Shown here: positions 1 through 8,622 of the stretch, in pieces
Layout: every line of letters starts with the position of its first letter
Numbering within the stretch: position 1 is the first letter of the stretch
DNA from: Actinomycetota bacterium
GTDB taxonomy: Bacteria; Actinomycetota; Thermoleophilia; UBA2241
Reading direction: 5' to 3'
Length of the DNA: 64,000 nt
Assembly (NCBI GenBank): GCA_012514235.1
Contig: JAAZAR010000134.1
Coordinates: forward strand, 1 to 64,000
Notes under the pieces: generated by a model
What the model saw: only the letters and a program-made list of their open reading frames with translations
What the model was told of the DNA's origin: nothing
Databases searched by the model: none
Made by a program: the position numbers and the translations under genes

Positions 1-930
1 ATCATCGACGGCCTGCAGTTCGAGCGCCTCGCCTCCGCGAGCGGCCCCACGGCCGGCGAGATCCGCCGGCCGTCGGACGGCAAGGAGCCCAAGACGGTGG
101 TCTTCGTCCACTGCGTGGGCTCCCGCGACCCGGACAAGGGCATGGCCTACTGCAGCAAGATCTGCTGCATGTACAACGCCAAGCACACGATGCTCTACAA
201 GCACAAGGTGCACGACGGGCGCGCGGTGGCCTTCTACATGGACATCCGCGCCAACGGCAAGGGCTACGACGAGTTCAGCCGCCGCGCGATCGAGGAGGAC
301 CACGCGGAGTACATCCGAGGGCGCGTCAGCCGGATCTTCCGGGACGGCGACCAGCTCAAGGTGTGGGGCTTCGACACGCTGAGCGGCGAGCAGGTCGTGA
401 TCGACGCCGACATGGTGGTGCTGGCCACGGCCATCCGGCCCAACGACGGCGTCAAGGAACTGGCCCAGAAGCTCAGCGTCAGCGTCGACACCGACGGCTT
501 CGTCAACGAGGCGCACCCGAAGCTGCGCCCCGTGGAGACCAACACCGCCGGCGTCTTCGTCGCCGGCGCCTGCCAGGCGCCGCGCGACATCCCCGACGCC
601 GTCGCCATGGCGAGCGCCACCGGCGCCAAGGTGCTCAGCCTCTTCAGCTCGGACGAACTGGAACGCGAGCCCGCCGTGGCCGTGGTCAACGAGCAGACCT
701 GCATCGGCTGCATGCGCTGCGAGCTGGTCTGCCCCTACGGCGCCATCGAACAGCGGGAGATCTGCACGGTCGACGGTCAGGTCTGCGGCCACACCGCCTA
801 CGTCAACCCTGGCGTGTGCCAGGGCTGCGGCACGTGCCAGGCGGTGTGTCTGAGCAAGAGCGTGGAGCTCCAGACCTTCACCGACGAGCAGATCTTCAGC
901 GAGATCAACGCGCTGTGCGCGTGGGAGTGA
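1..930 (+). CDS. hdrA: HdrA-like heterodisulfide reductase subunit A / FAD-Fe-S protein, C-terminal part (truncated by window start)
   Basis: Frame 1 open from base 1; FVHCVGSRD, YCSKICCMYNAKH, VFVAGACQAPRDIPDAVAMAS and two CxxCxxCxxxC ferredoxin clusters are typical of HdrA; TGA stop. Confidence 0.9.
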   Translation: MIDGLQFERLASASGPTAGEIRRPSDGKEPKTVVFVHCVGSRDPDKGMAYCSKICCMYNAKHTMLYKHKVHDGRAVAFYMDIRANGKGYDEFSRRAIEEDHAEYIRGRVSRIFRDGDQLKVWGFDTLSGEQVVIDADMVVLATAIRPNDGVKELAQKLSVSVDTDGFVNEAHPKLRPVETNTAGVFVAGACQAPRDIPDAVAMASATGAKVLSLFSSDELEREPAVAVVNEQTCIGCMRCELVCPYGAIEQREICTVDGQVCGHTAYVNPGVCQGCGTCQAVCLSKSVELQTFTDEQIFSEINALCAWE

Positions 931-937
931 GAAGACC

Positions 938-1501
938 ATGACTAGTCCGCGAAGCGACACTATCGAGCGGGGCGCCGGAGGTGCACCGCTCTCCGACGCC
1001 GACTTCGAACCCCGCATCACCGCCTTCGTCTGCAACTGGTGCACCTACACCGGTGCCGACCTGGCGGGCACGAGTCGACTGCACATGGCGAGCAACGTGC
1101 GCATCATCCGGCTCCCGTGCACCGGGCGCATCGACCCGCTGTTCATCGTCAAGGCCTTCGAGCGCGGCGCCGACGGTGTCATCGTCAGCGGCTGCCACCC
1201 GGCCGACTGCCACTACACGTCGGGCAACTACCACGCCCGGCGGCGGTTCACCGTGTTCCACGACATCATGGCGTTCGTCGGCGTCGACCCGCGGCGCATG
1301 ACGTTCAGCTGGGTCTCCGCCAGTGAGGGAGCCAAATGGAGGGACGTCGTGAACGAGACGGTGGCGAACGTGCGCGAGCTGGGACCGTACGAGGCGTACC
1401 GGGCACTCGCCCCGGACGACGTCGTCCCGTGGCCGGAGGCGGCGGACGGCCTCGCCCCGGCCGGCGCCTCAACCCCGTCCGCTGAGGAGGTGGCCTCGTG
1501 A
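938..1501 (+). CDS. MvhD/FlxD-type hydrogenase iron-sulfur subunit
   Basis: FVCNWCTYTGADLAGTSR, RLPCTGRIDPLFIVKAFERGADGVIVSGCHPADCHYTSGNYHARRR are MvhD hallmarks; directly follows hdrA. Confidence 0.9.
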   Translation: MTSPRSDTIERGAGGAPLSDADFEPRITAFVCNWCTYTGADLAGTSRLHMASNVRIIRLPCTGRIDPLFIVKAFERGADGVIVSGCHPADCHYTSGNYHARRRFTVFHDIMAFVGVDPRRMTFSWVSASEGAKWRDVVNETVANVRELGPYEAYRALAPDDVVPWPEAADGLAPAGASTPSAEEVAS

Positions 1502-2415
1502 CCGAGCCGGCCACCGCCCCCGTGTACACCGGCGTCGAGGACCTGCGCCGCGTCGCCCGCGGACTCCTCGAGGCAGGCGACGTGCGCGTCGTCATCGGCT
1601 GGGAGGACGCCCGTCGCGGCGCCCGGCCGGTGTTCGTCACCGACCCGGCCGACACCGACAAGCTCATCTTCGACACGCGCTGCGTGCACAACCTCGTCAC
1701 GTACCTCAATCCCCGGCGCGACCACGTCGCCGAGCTCGGCAAGATCGGGCTCGTCGTCAAGGGCTGCGACGTCAAGGCGGTCGCGGGACTGCTGCGCGAG
1801 GCACAGCTCGGCCGCGACGACGTGGTGCTCATCGGCGTGCGCTGCGGCGGCGTCCTCGAGGAGAACGAGCTGCCCGAGGCTCTCGCCCTCACGCCGGAGA
1901 ACGTGGCGCCACGCTGCTTCGCGTGCGACAACCGTGAGCCGGCGCTCACCGACCATCTCGTGGGTGAGCCCCAGCCGGAGCCGCCGCGACCCGTCATGAC
2001 CATCGACGAGCGGGTCGCGGCCCTCGACGACCAATCCCTCGAGGAGCGCTGGGCGTTCTGGACGGAGCAGTTCAGCAAGTGCGTACGCTGCTACGCCTGT
2101 CGCCAGGTCTGCCCGCTCTGCATCTGCGAGCGCTGCATCGTCGAGAAGACGCAGCCCCAGTGGATCGAGTCGGCGGCACACCCGCGCGGCAACTTCAGCT
2201 GGAACATCACCCGCGCCATCCACCTCGCCGGCCGCTGTGTGGACTGCGGCGAGTGCGAGCGGTTCTGTCCGGTCGGCATCCCGCTCAGCCTGCTCAACCG
2301 CAAGCTGCAGCACATCGTGCGCGACCGGTACGACTACGTAGTCAGCGACGATCCCGAGAACGCGGCGCCGATCGGCGACTACCGGCTCGACGACCAGCAG
2401 GAGTTCATCAAGTGA
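1498..2415 (+). CDS. 4Fe-4S dicluster / FrhB-like N-domain electron-transfer protein (Flx-type cluster)
   Basis: CVRCYACRQVCPLCICERC and CVDCGECERFCPVGIP motifs; overlaps upstream gene by GTGA. Confidence 0.75.
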   Translation: MTEPATAPVYTGVEDLRRVARGLLEAGDVRVVIGWEDARRGARPVFVTDPADTDKLIFDTRCVHNLVTYLNPRRDHVAELGKIGLVVKGCDVKAVAGLLREAQLGRDDVVLIGVRCGGVLEENELPEALALTPENVAPRCFACDNREPALTDHLVGEPQPEPPRPVMTIDERVAALDDQSLEERWAFWTEQFSKCVRCYACRQVCPLCICERCIVEKTQPQWIESAAHPRGNFSWNITRAIHLAGRCVDCGECERFCPVGIPLSLLNRKLQHIVRDRYDYVVSDDPENAAPIGDYRLDDQQEFIK

Positions 2416-3554
2416 GCGATCGCTTCTTCATCTCAGACGAGGATCTGCGCGGGCTGGCCGCGGACCTCATCGGCGCGGGCACCGAAGTGATCGCGCCCGT
2501 CGCCACCGACATCTGCCAGTCGCCCTCGGCGATCGCCGCCACCGCGTGCACGCTCGACGGATCGAAGACCGACATCGACTACACGCCCCTCGCCTCCGCC
2601 GACGACATGGACCTGAGCCGCGGCCTTCCGCAGCTCTCGCTCAAGGGCTACTTCCTTCCCGAGCACGAGGCCGTGTGCCGTTGGCGGCAGAAGGGCACCA
2701 CGGTGGAGGTCGTCGAGGTCCCCACCGAGTTCGCGCCGCGCGTCGTCCTGAGCGCCAAGCCGTGCGACGCGGCCGCGCTCGAGGTCGTCGACAAGGTCAT
2801 GAACTGGGACTACGAGGACGAGCTCTGGAACGGCCGCCGTCAGGCGACCACGATCGTCAATCTCGCCTGCCCGGTCATCGACGACAACTGCTTCTGCACC
2901 GCCGTCGGCAGCGCGCCCGACGACGTCAAGGGCGCCGACGGCCTGCTCACGCCCGTGGACGGCGGGTACGTGTACGAGCCGTCCACCGACAAGGGGCGCG
3001 CCCTCACCGAGAGCCACAAGGCGCGCTTCAACGCGGACGTCCCCGCCGACACGCTCGGACGCCAGATGGACGACGAGCGCGCGGCTGCCCGCGAGCGCGT
3101 CGCCGGCAACCTCGAGATCGACGCGGCCTCCGTGCGCGACTGGATCGACACGCACTTCGAGGATCCGCTCCTCGCCCAGCTGGCGATCCGCTGTAACGGC
3201 TGCGGCGCCTGTTCCAGCGTCTGCCCCACCTGCCACTGCTTCGACATCGTCGACGAGCAGGAGGGTGTGGGCCACGGCACCCGGCGCCGCTGCTGGGACA
3301 CCTGCCAGGCCCCGACGTTCACCCTGCACGCCAGCGGCCACAACCCGCGCGACAACCAGCACGTCCGCTATCGGCAGCGCATCAACCACAAGTTCGCCAT
3401 CTACCCGCTCAAGTTCGGAGAAGTGCTGTGCACCGGCTGCGGCCGCTGCACGCGCGTCTGCCACGCGGGGCAGGACCTCGTCGAGATCCTGCAGGCCATC
3501 GACATCGCGGCACGCCGCCCACGTGACGCCGAGCCCGCGGAGGCCGCCTCGTGA
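2412..3554 (+). CDS. 4Fe-4S dicluster protein (sulfite reductase subunit A / FlxC-like)
   Basis: GTG start at 2412 overlapping preceding TGA; CNGCGACSSVCPTCHCFD and CTGCGRCTRVCHAGQD motifs. Confidence 0.75.
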   Translation: MSDRFFISDEDLRGLAADLIGAGTEVIAPVATDICQSPSAIAATACTLDGSKTDIDYTPLASADDMDLSRGLPQLSLKGYFLPEHEAVCRWRQKGTTVEVVEVPTEFAPRVVLSAKPCDAAALEVVDKVMNWDYEDELWNGRRQATTIVNLACPVIDDNCFCTAVGSAPDDVKGADGLLTPVDGGYVYEPSTDKGRALTESHKARFNADVPADTLGRQMDDERAAARERVAGNLEIDAASVRDWIDTHFEDPLLAQLAIRCNGCGACSSVCPTCHCFDIVDEQEGVGHGTRRRCWDTCQAPTFTLHASGHNPRDNQHVRYRQRINHKFAIYPLKFGEVLCTGCGRCTRVCHAGQDLVEILQAIDIAARRPRDAEPAEAAS

Positions 3555-4381
3555 ACATCTACCAGCCTTTCCTCACCACGGTCACCGACGTGACCGACGA
3601 GACGCCCGACACGCGCACGCTCCGCCTGGAGTTCCAGGACGACGCCGTGCGCGAGAACTTCACCTTCAAGGCGGGACAGTTCGGCGAGTACAGCGTGTTC
3701 GGCGCCGGCGAAAGCACCTTCTGCATCGCCAGCTCACCGACGCGCGAGGGACACATCGAGTGCAGCTTCAAGGCCATCGGCAAGGTCACGACGGCGCTGC
3801 GCGAGGTCAACGTCGGCGACACGGTGGGTTTCCGCGGCCCGTACGGCAACTGGTTCCCGGTCGACGACTGGAAGGGCAAAGACGTCGTGTTCGTCGCCGG
3901 GGGCATCGGCCTGGCACCGGTCCGCTGCGTCATCTGGAACGTCCTCGACCGGCGTGACGAGTTCGGCGACGTGACCATCATCTACGGTGCCCGCTCGGTG
4001 GACGATCTCGTGTACAAGCGCGAACTCGAGGAGTGGGCCGCACGGTCGGACGTCAAGACGGTCACCACGGTCGACCCCGGCGGCGAGACCAAGGACTGGA
4101 CCGGCGAGGTCGGTTACGTCACGCCGGTCGTCGAGAAGACGGCGCCCAAGGCCGACAACGCCGTCGCCGTCCTCTGCGGTCCGCCGATCGTCGTCAAGCT
4201 CACGCTGCCCGTGCTCGAACAGCTGGGCTTCTCGGAAGAGAGCATCTTCACCACGCTCGAGAACCGCATGAAGTGCGGGCTCGGCAAGTGCGGCCGCTGC
4301 AACATCGGGCCCGTGTACGTCTGCAAGGACGGGCCCGTGTTCACCGCCGCCCAGATGAAGCAGCTTCCGCCGGAGTTCTGA
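3551..4381 (+). CDS. FAD/NAD(P)-binding oxidoreductase (AsrB/FlxA-like)
   Basis: Ferredoxin reductase-type fold: FKAGQFGEYSV, GGIGLAPVRCVIW, C-terminal CGLGKCGRCNIGPVYVCKDGPVF. Confidence 0.85.
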   Translation: MNIYQPFLTTVTDVTDETPDTRTLRLEFQDDAVRENFTFKAGQFGEYSVFGAGESTFCIASSPTREGHIECSFKAIGKVTTALREVNVGDTVGFRGPYGNWFPVDDWKGKDVVFVAGGIGLAPVRCVIWNVLDRRDEFGDVTIIYGARSVDDLVYKRELEEWAARSDVKTVTTVDPGGETKDWTGEVGYVTPVVEKTAPKADNAVAVLCGPPIVVKLTLPVLEQLGFSEESIFTTLENRMKCGLGKCGRCNIGPVYVCKDGPVFTAAQMKQLPPEF

Positions 4382-4462
4382 GCCGGACGCCTCCGGCTGC
4401 TCCGGCACAAGACGCCCTGCCAGCAGGCTCCGAAGCCGCCGGCAGGCAAGCTGTCAAGCCAG

Positions 4463-4507
4463 GAGGCCGGCGCGGCCGAGGGGGCCGCGCCGGCCTCGGG
4501 GTCTTTT
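4463..4507 (+). terminator. Rho-independent-type terminator after the hdr/flx cluster
   Basis: Perfect 15-bp stem GAGGCCGGCGCGGCC/GGCCGCGCCGGCCTC, 5-nt loop, then GGGGTCTTTT. Confidence 0.8.
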
Positions 4508-4669
4508 GCATCAGGCCGACATCGGCAGCGACGCTCGTCCCGGGTACTGCCCACGTGAGACCGGCCTCCGCACCCGCTCCGGGGGGCTACGGACCGTCGT
4601 TATCCGAACGCCCAACAGGGAACGGCTGAAGAGTCAGCACATCCAATCTCGGTCTCTGGAGCGTCTCTC

Positions 4670-5461
4670 ATGGACAGGCTACAAGCCTTCTTCGACAGCT
4701 TCTTCGCATGGCTGCCGAACCTCATCGGCGCCGTCGTGATCCTCATCGTGGCGTACATCGTCGCGCGCATCGTAGCAGGCATCGTCCGGCGCATCGCCGC
4801 CAGGACGCGGGTCGACCACCACGTGGACACCAGCGTGGTCGGCGACTACAAGCGCAGTGTGGCACCGCGGCTCAGCGTCTCCAACCTGATCGCCGGAGTG
4901 GTGTTCTGGTTCGTCATGGGCACCGGCATCCTCCTGGCTGTCGCGACGCTGCAGATCCCGCTCCTCGACAGCGCGATCGGCACCGTCGTCGGCTACCTCC
5001 CCAACGTGCTCGCCGCGGTCCTCATCCTCGCCGTCGGCGTCGCGATCGCCGGAGCGGTCGGAGCCTTCGCGTCCCGGCTCGCCGGCGACACGATGCTCGG
5101 CAAGGCCGTCGGCACCGCCGTCCCGGTAGTCATCGTCGCCATCTCCATCGCCATGGCGCTGGTGCAGCTGCAGATCTCCCCGCCCATCGTGATCATCACC
5201 TACGCGGTGATCCTCGGCGCCGTCGGCCTCGGGCTGGCCCTGGCCTTCGGGCTGGGCGGCCGCGCCGTCGCCGCCGACCTCCTGCGGCGCGCCTACGACA
5301 AGACCGAGGAGGGCATGCCGCAGATGCGGGAGGAGGCGCAGCTCGTGCGTGACCGGACCGAGAGCGAGGTGCAGCGCGGCAAGGAGAAGCTGGACGAGAA
5401 GCTGGACGAGCATAAGGAGGGTCCGGGTGAGGAGGATGTCAGTTCGCGCCGCGCGGCCTGA
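4670..5461 (+). CDS. Conserved TM-helix / mechanosensitive channel-like membrane protein
   Basis: Multiple hydrophobic segments (IGAVVILIVAYIVARIVAGIV, AVLILAVGVAIAGAVG), MscS-like N-terminal TM repeat character. Confidence 0.65.
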   Translation: MDRLQAFFDSFFAWLPNLIGAVVILIVAYIVARIVAGIVRRIAARTRVDHHVDTSVVGDYKRSVAPRLSVSNLIAGVVFWFVMGTGILLAVATLQIPLLDSAIGTVVGYLPNVLAAVLILAVGVAIAGAVGAFASRLAGDTMLGKAVGTAVPVVIVAISIAMALVQLQISPPIVIITYAVILGAVGLGLALAFGLGGRAVAADLLRRAYDKTEEGMPQMREEAQLVRDRTESEVQRGKEKLDEKLDEHKEGPGEEDVSSRRAA

Positions 5462-5507
5462 CGGCCCTCTCGCGCTGCTCGGCGCGGCCGGGCACCGCGC
5501 CATGGAC

Positions 5508-5544
5508 GGCCGGCCGCCGCTCCCGACTGCCGCGGCGGCCGGCC
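5508..5544. terminator. GC-rich hairpin, terminator-like without T-tract
   Basis: GGCCGGCCGCCGC / GCGGCGGCCGGCC 13-bp perfect stem, 11-nt loop, between two ORFs. Confidence 0.4.
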
Positions 5545-5576
5545 GCGCTCGCGAACGGAGGCATTGACCACCGTCA

Positions 5577-5990
5577 ATGGAGGACCGTTCCCGGACGCGT
5601 ACCTTCAAGGACGTGAAGCGTCTCAGACCCACCCTGTTCGTCGCCTGCGGCTGGACGTCCCTCGGACTGGGCGTCGCCGGGCTCGCGCTCCCCGTCCTGC
5701 CCACGGTGCCGTTCGTGCTGCTGGCCGCAGCTTGCTTCCTGCGCGGCTCGGAGCGCCGGCACCGCTGGCTCGTCTCCCATCCGGTGTTCGGTCCGCCCAT
5801 CGCCGACTACCTCGCCGGTCGCGGCTTGCGTCCGCGCGCCAAGGCGGTCGCTCTCCTCGCCCTGTGGACGAGCGTGCTGCTGAGCGTCGTCGCCTTCGTC
5901 CCGCTGCTCGCGGCCGACGTCGCCATGCTGGTCGTGGCGGCGGCCGTCAGCGTCTACATCCTCCGCCTCCCCACGCGTCGGGCGCGATGA
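5577..5990 (+). CDS. YbaN/DUF454 family membrane protein
   Basis: GWTSLGLGVAGLALPVLPTVPFVLLAAACFLRGSERRHRWLVSHPVFGP is characteristic of DUF454. Confidence 0.8.
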   Translation: MEDRSRTRTFKDVKRLRPTLFVACGWTSLGLGVAGLALPVLPTVPFVLLAAACFLRGSERRHRWLVSHPVFGPPIADYLAGRGLRPRAKAVALLALWTSVLLSVVAFVPLLAADVAMLVVAAAVSVYILRLPTRRAR

Positions 5991-6082
5991 GGACGTCCGG
6001 GCCAGCGGCACGCGCGCGCAGGTCGGGCATGACGTACTATCCCACCACACCTCGTGAGGCAGAGAGAGGAACAGGGATTCGC

Positions 6083-7033
6083 GTGAGCAGACCGTACGAC
6101 GGAGCAGACAGGGCGCACGAGCTGACGCCGGAGCTGCGCGCCGCGGCCGATGTGGTCGGCGCGCCCGCGTTCGTCGCGCCGTGGCTCGACCGCTTCTACG
6201 ACGCCGGTGACGTGGACCTCCTGCTGGCTGCGGCCGACGACTCCCTCGATGGCGTCGCCGAGGCGGAGCTCGAGCGGGGGGTGCGGCGCGCCGTGCTGGA
6301 CCGCGGAGCGGACGGCGCGTACTCGCCCGCCGACTTCCACGCCCGCCTCGAGATCTGGGCGATGTTCGAGGGCTGGAAGGACGTGCCGCTCGCCGTCCAC
6401 CGGCAGCTCGCCGACTGGGACGTCGACGCCTACGCGGAGAGGATCCGTGCCGATGTCGAGGCGGTCCGTGACGGCCGGTCCCGCGATTCGTACGAGGCGC
6501 GGTACACCTACGTCCTCCTCGACGAGGCCAGGACGATCGTCTCCGCCCAGGACCGCATCTACCTCTGGCCCTGCGACTGCCGCTCGATCGTCGGTGCGTG
6601 CCGCAAGCTGACGCACGTGTGCCTCCGTTTCGAGAACGACAGAGGGCTCGGCTGGGAGATCTCACGGGAGCGCGCGCTCGACATCCTGCTGTCGTCCGAC
6701 AAGGCCGGACTGATGCACACCGCGGACCTCCGCGACGATCCCGCCGGGAGCAGCGCCATCTGCAACTGCTGCACCAACTGCTGCTATCCCCACCTGGCCG
6801 CCGAACGCCTCGGGACGGAGGATGCCTGGCCCGTGCGCAGGCACCTCGCGCACCTCGACATGGACCTGTGCACGAGCTGTGGACGGTGCGGCCTGCGCTG
6901 TCCCTTCGAGGCCATCGTCTGCAGCTCGAGCGGGCGGCCGACGCTGGATCCCGCTCGCTGCCCCGGCTGCGGCCTGTGCGCGACCGGATGCAGCGCCGAC
7001 GCCATAGCCATGCGTCCCTTGAAGAAGGCCTGA
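6083..7033 (+). CDS. 4Fe-4S dicluster ferredoxin-domain protein with Cys-rich central motif
   Basis: GTG start with upstream AGAGGAA; CNCCTNCCYP, CTSCGRCGLRCPFEAI, CPGCGLCATGCSADAI. Confidence 0.75.
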   Translation: MSRPYDGADRAHELTPELRAAADVVGAPAFVAPWLDRFYDAGDVDLLLAAADDSLDGVAEAELERGVRRAVLDRGADGAYSPADFHARLEIWAMFEGWKDVPLAVHRQLADWDVDAYAERIRADVEAVRDGRSRDSYEARYTYVLLDEARTIVSAQDRIYLWPCDCRSIVGACRKLTHVCLRFENDRGLGWEISRERALDILLSSDKAGLMHTADLRDDPAGSSAICNCCTNCCYPHLAAERLGTEDAWPVRRHLAHLDMDLCTSCGRCGLRCPFEAIVCSSSGRPTLDPARCPGCGLCATGCSADAIAMRPLKKA

Positions 7034-7100
7034 TCCTCGGACGAGACCCGATGCCGGCCTGCGGCGGCCGGCCTGGCGATCGCCGGGACCGCCGCCCGCC

Positions 7101-8537
7101 TCAGGGGGCCGGTACCACCGCGTCGAGGCGCTCCGCCAGGCCCGTCGGCAGCGGATCGACCTCGTGGGTCTCCAGCAGGTCGAGAGCCCGCCAGCGCGCC
7201 TTCTCGGTCGCATCCAGCGCGCCGTCCTCGGCCCAGCGGTCGTAGCTCGCGCGGTTCAGGATCTTGCCGCGCCACTGCTCGGCGCGCAGGTGCTTGCGGG
7301 TGTGGCGCTGGCCGAGGAAGTCCCCGCCCGGACCGACAGCCTTGAGCACCTCCACGGCCAGCGTCTCGTCGTCCACCTCGACGGCGCGGAGCAGCTGGCG
7401 GTTGCGGCTGATGAACTCGGCCACCAGGACGACCTCGGCGAGCGAACCCGAGAGACCGAAGTCCATGTAGCCGACGTCGTGGTTGAGGTTCGCGCCGAGC
7501 TGCATCGAGAGCTTGGTGATCTCGTCCGCCTCCATGCCGGCCTGGGCATCGAGCACCTGCGCGTCCGTGTGACCGCTGAACCCCCAGTTGGGGATGTCCA
7601 GCCACTTGGCCATCTCCACCTCGAGAGCGTAGGCGCGGATGAACTCGGGCGAGTTGTACGACGACTGCGACGTGGCCATGTCGAGCGTGTTGGGACCCTG
7701 ACCGATGATGAACGGCGCGCCGGGCGCCCGGAGCTGATGCATCACGAGGCCGAAGAGCGCCTCGGCGAGGCCGAGCGTGATCTGCCCCGGCGTCGTGATG
7801 GGAGCCGTGCCGCCGGCGACCGGCGACGGGCAATACGTGGACGGGATGCCGTGGTCGGCACAGAAGAGCAGCTTGTCGACCGTCTCGAACGGGTGCCGGA
7901 GCGGACTCACCGGCTGGTTGTACATGATGAAGTAGGGCTTCTGGCGCAGCGCCTCCGCACCGCCGCGGACCGCGCAGGCCATCTTCCACATGGGCTCAAC
8001 GGTCTCGACGCCGCCGGCGGTCATCACCAGCGGCTTGGTCGTGGCGGGGATCATGGCGCGGAACTGCTTGGGATACGCCTCCTGGGCGTCCATACCGTCC
8101 GGGTACGCGCCCGACATGACGAAGTCGATCTCCGGCAGCGCGTCGCACAGGCGGGCCGCCTCGGCCACGTCTTCCATCCTTCCGAGGCGGCGCTCCCCGG
8201 TCTCCAGGTCGTGGAGGTGCATGACGTCCGACCCGTTGCCGAAGTACGCACGGTAGCCGCCCAGGTCCATGGCGGGCTCGCCGGCGCGGTCGTAGACTAC
8301 GAAGCTCGCCGGCGCGGACTCGCGCGCCTGCTCGACGAGGGCAGCAGGGACGTGCACCTTGCCGTCCGCGTCCCTGGCGCAGCCGCCGTCGAGCATGACC
8401 TGCTCGCCTTCCTCGTGGAGCACTTCCATGCCGATCTCGTCCAGGATGACGAGCGCCGTGTCGTAGATGCGACGCTTCTGCTCTTCGGTGAGGAAGCTGA
8501 CGCGGCCGGCGCCGATCTCCTTGCTGCTGTCTGCCAT
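7101..8537 (-). CDS. MttB-family (trimethylamine methyltransferase-like) protein, no TAG codon
   Basis: GRVSFLTEEQKRRIYDTALVILDEIGMEVLHEEGE; FGNGSDVMHLHDLETGERR; PNWGFSGHTDAQVLDAQAG; third gene of the mtbB-mttB operon. Confidence 0.9.
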   Translation of the reverse strand: MADSSKEIGAGRVSFLTEEQKRRIYDTALVILDEIGMEVLHEEGEQVMLDGGCARDADGKVHVPAALVEQARESAPASFVVYDRAGEPAMDLGGYRAYFGNGSDVMHLHDLETGERRLGRMEDVAEAARLCDALPEIDFVMSGAYPDGMDAQEAYPKQFRAMIPATTKPLVMTAGGVETVEPMWKMACAVRGGAEALRQKPYFIMYNQPVSPLRHPFETVDKLLFCADHGIPSTYCPSPVAGGTAPITTPGQITLGLAEALFGLVMHQLRAPGAPFIIGQGPNTLDMATSQSSYNSPEFIRAYALEVEMAKWLDIPNWGFSGHTDAQVLDAQAGMEADEITKLSMQLGANLNHDVGYMDFGLSGSLAEVVLVAEFISRNRQLLRAVEVDDETLAVEVLKAVGPGGDFLGQRHTRKHLRAEQWRGKILNRASYDRWAEDGALDATEKARWRALDLLETHEVDPLPTGLAERLDAVVPAP

Positions 8538-8561
8538 GGTGACTCCCGGAACGACGTTGCA

Positions 8562-8600
8562 GGCGAGGCGGCCCGGCTGCTGCGCCCTGGCCGCCTCGCC
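8562..8600 (-). promoter_or_regulatory. GC-rich hairpin between mttB and mttB-like
   Basis: Perfect 12-bp inverted repeat GGCGAGGCGGCC / GGCCGCCTCGCC, 15-nt loop. Confidence 0.5.
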
Positions 8601-8622
8601 GAACACTACACTGTCATCAGAT

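Noticed and set aside
938-1501. Selenocysteine (TGA) in the MvhD/HdrA genes
   Set aside because: The key positions read CNWC with normal Cys codons and no internal TGA.
1228-2313. 361-aa minus-strand ORF and many similar long antisense ORFs throughout
   Set aside because: Low-complexity Arg/Ala/Asp/Val-rich translations antisense to recognised genes; artefacts of high GC.
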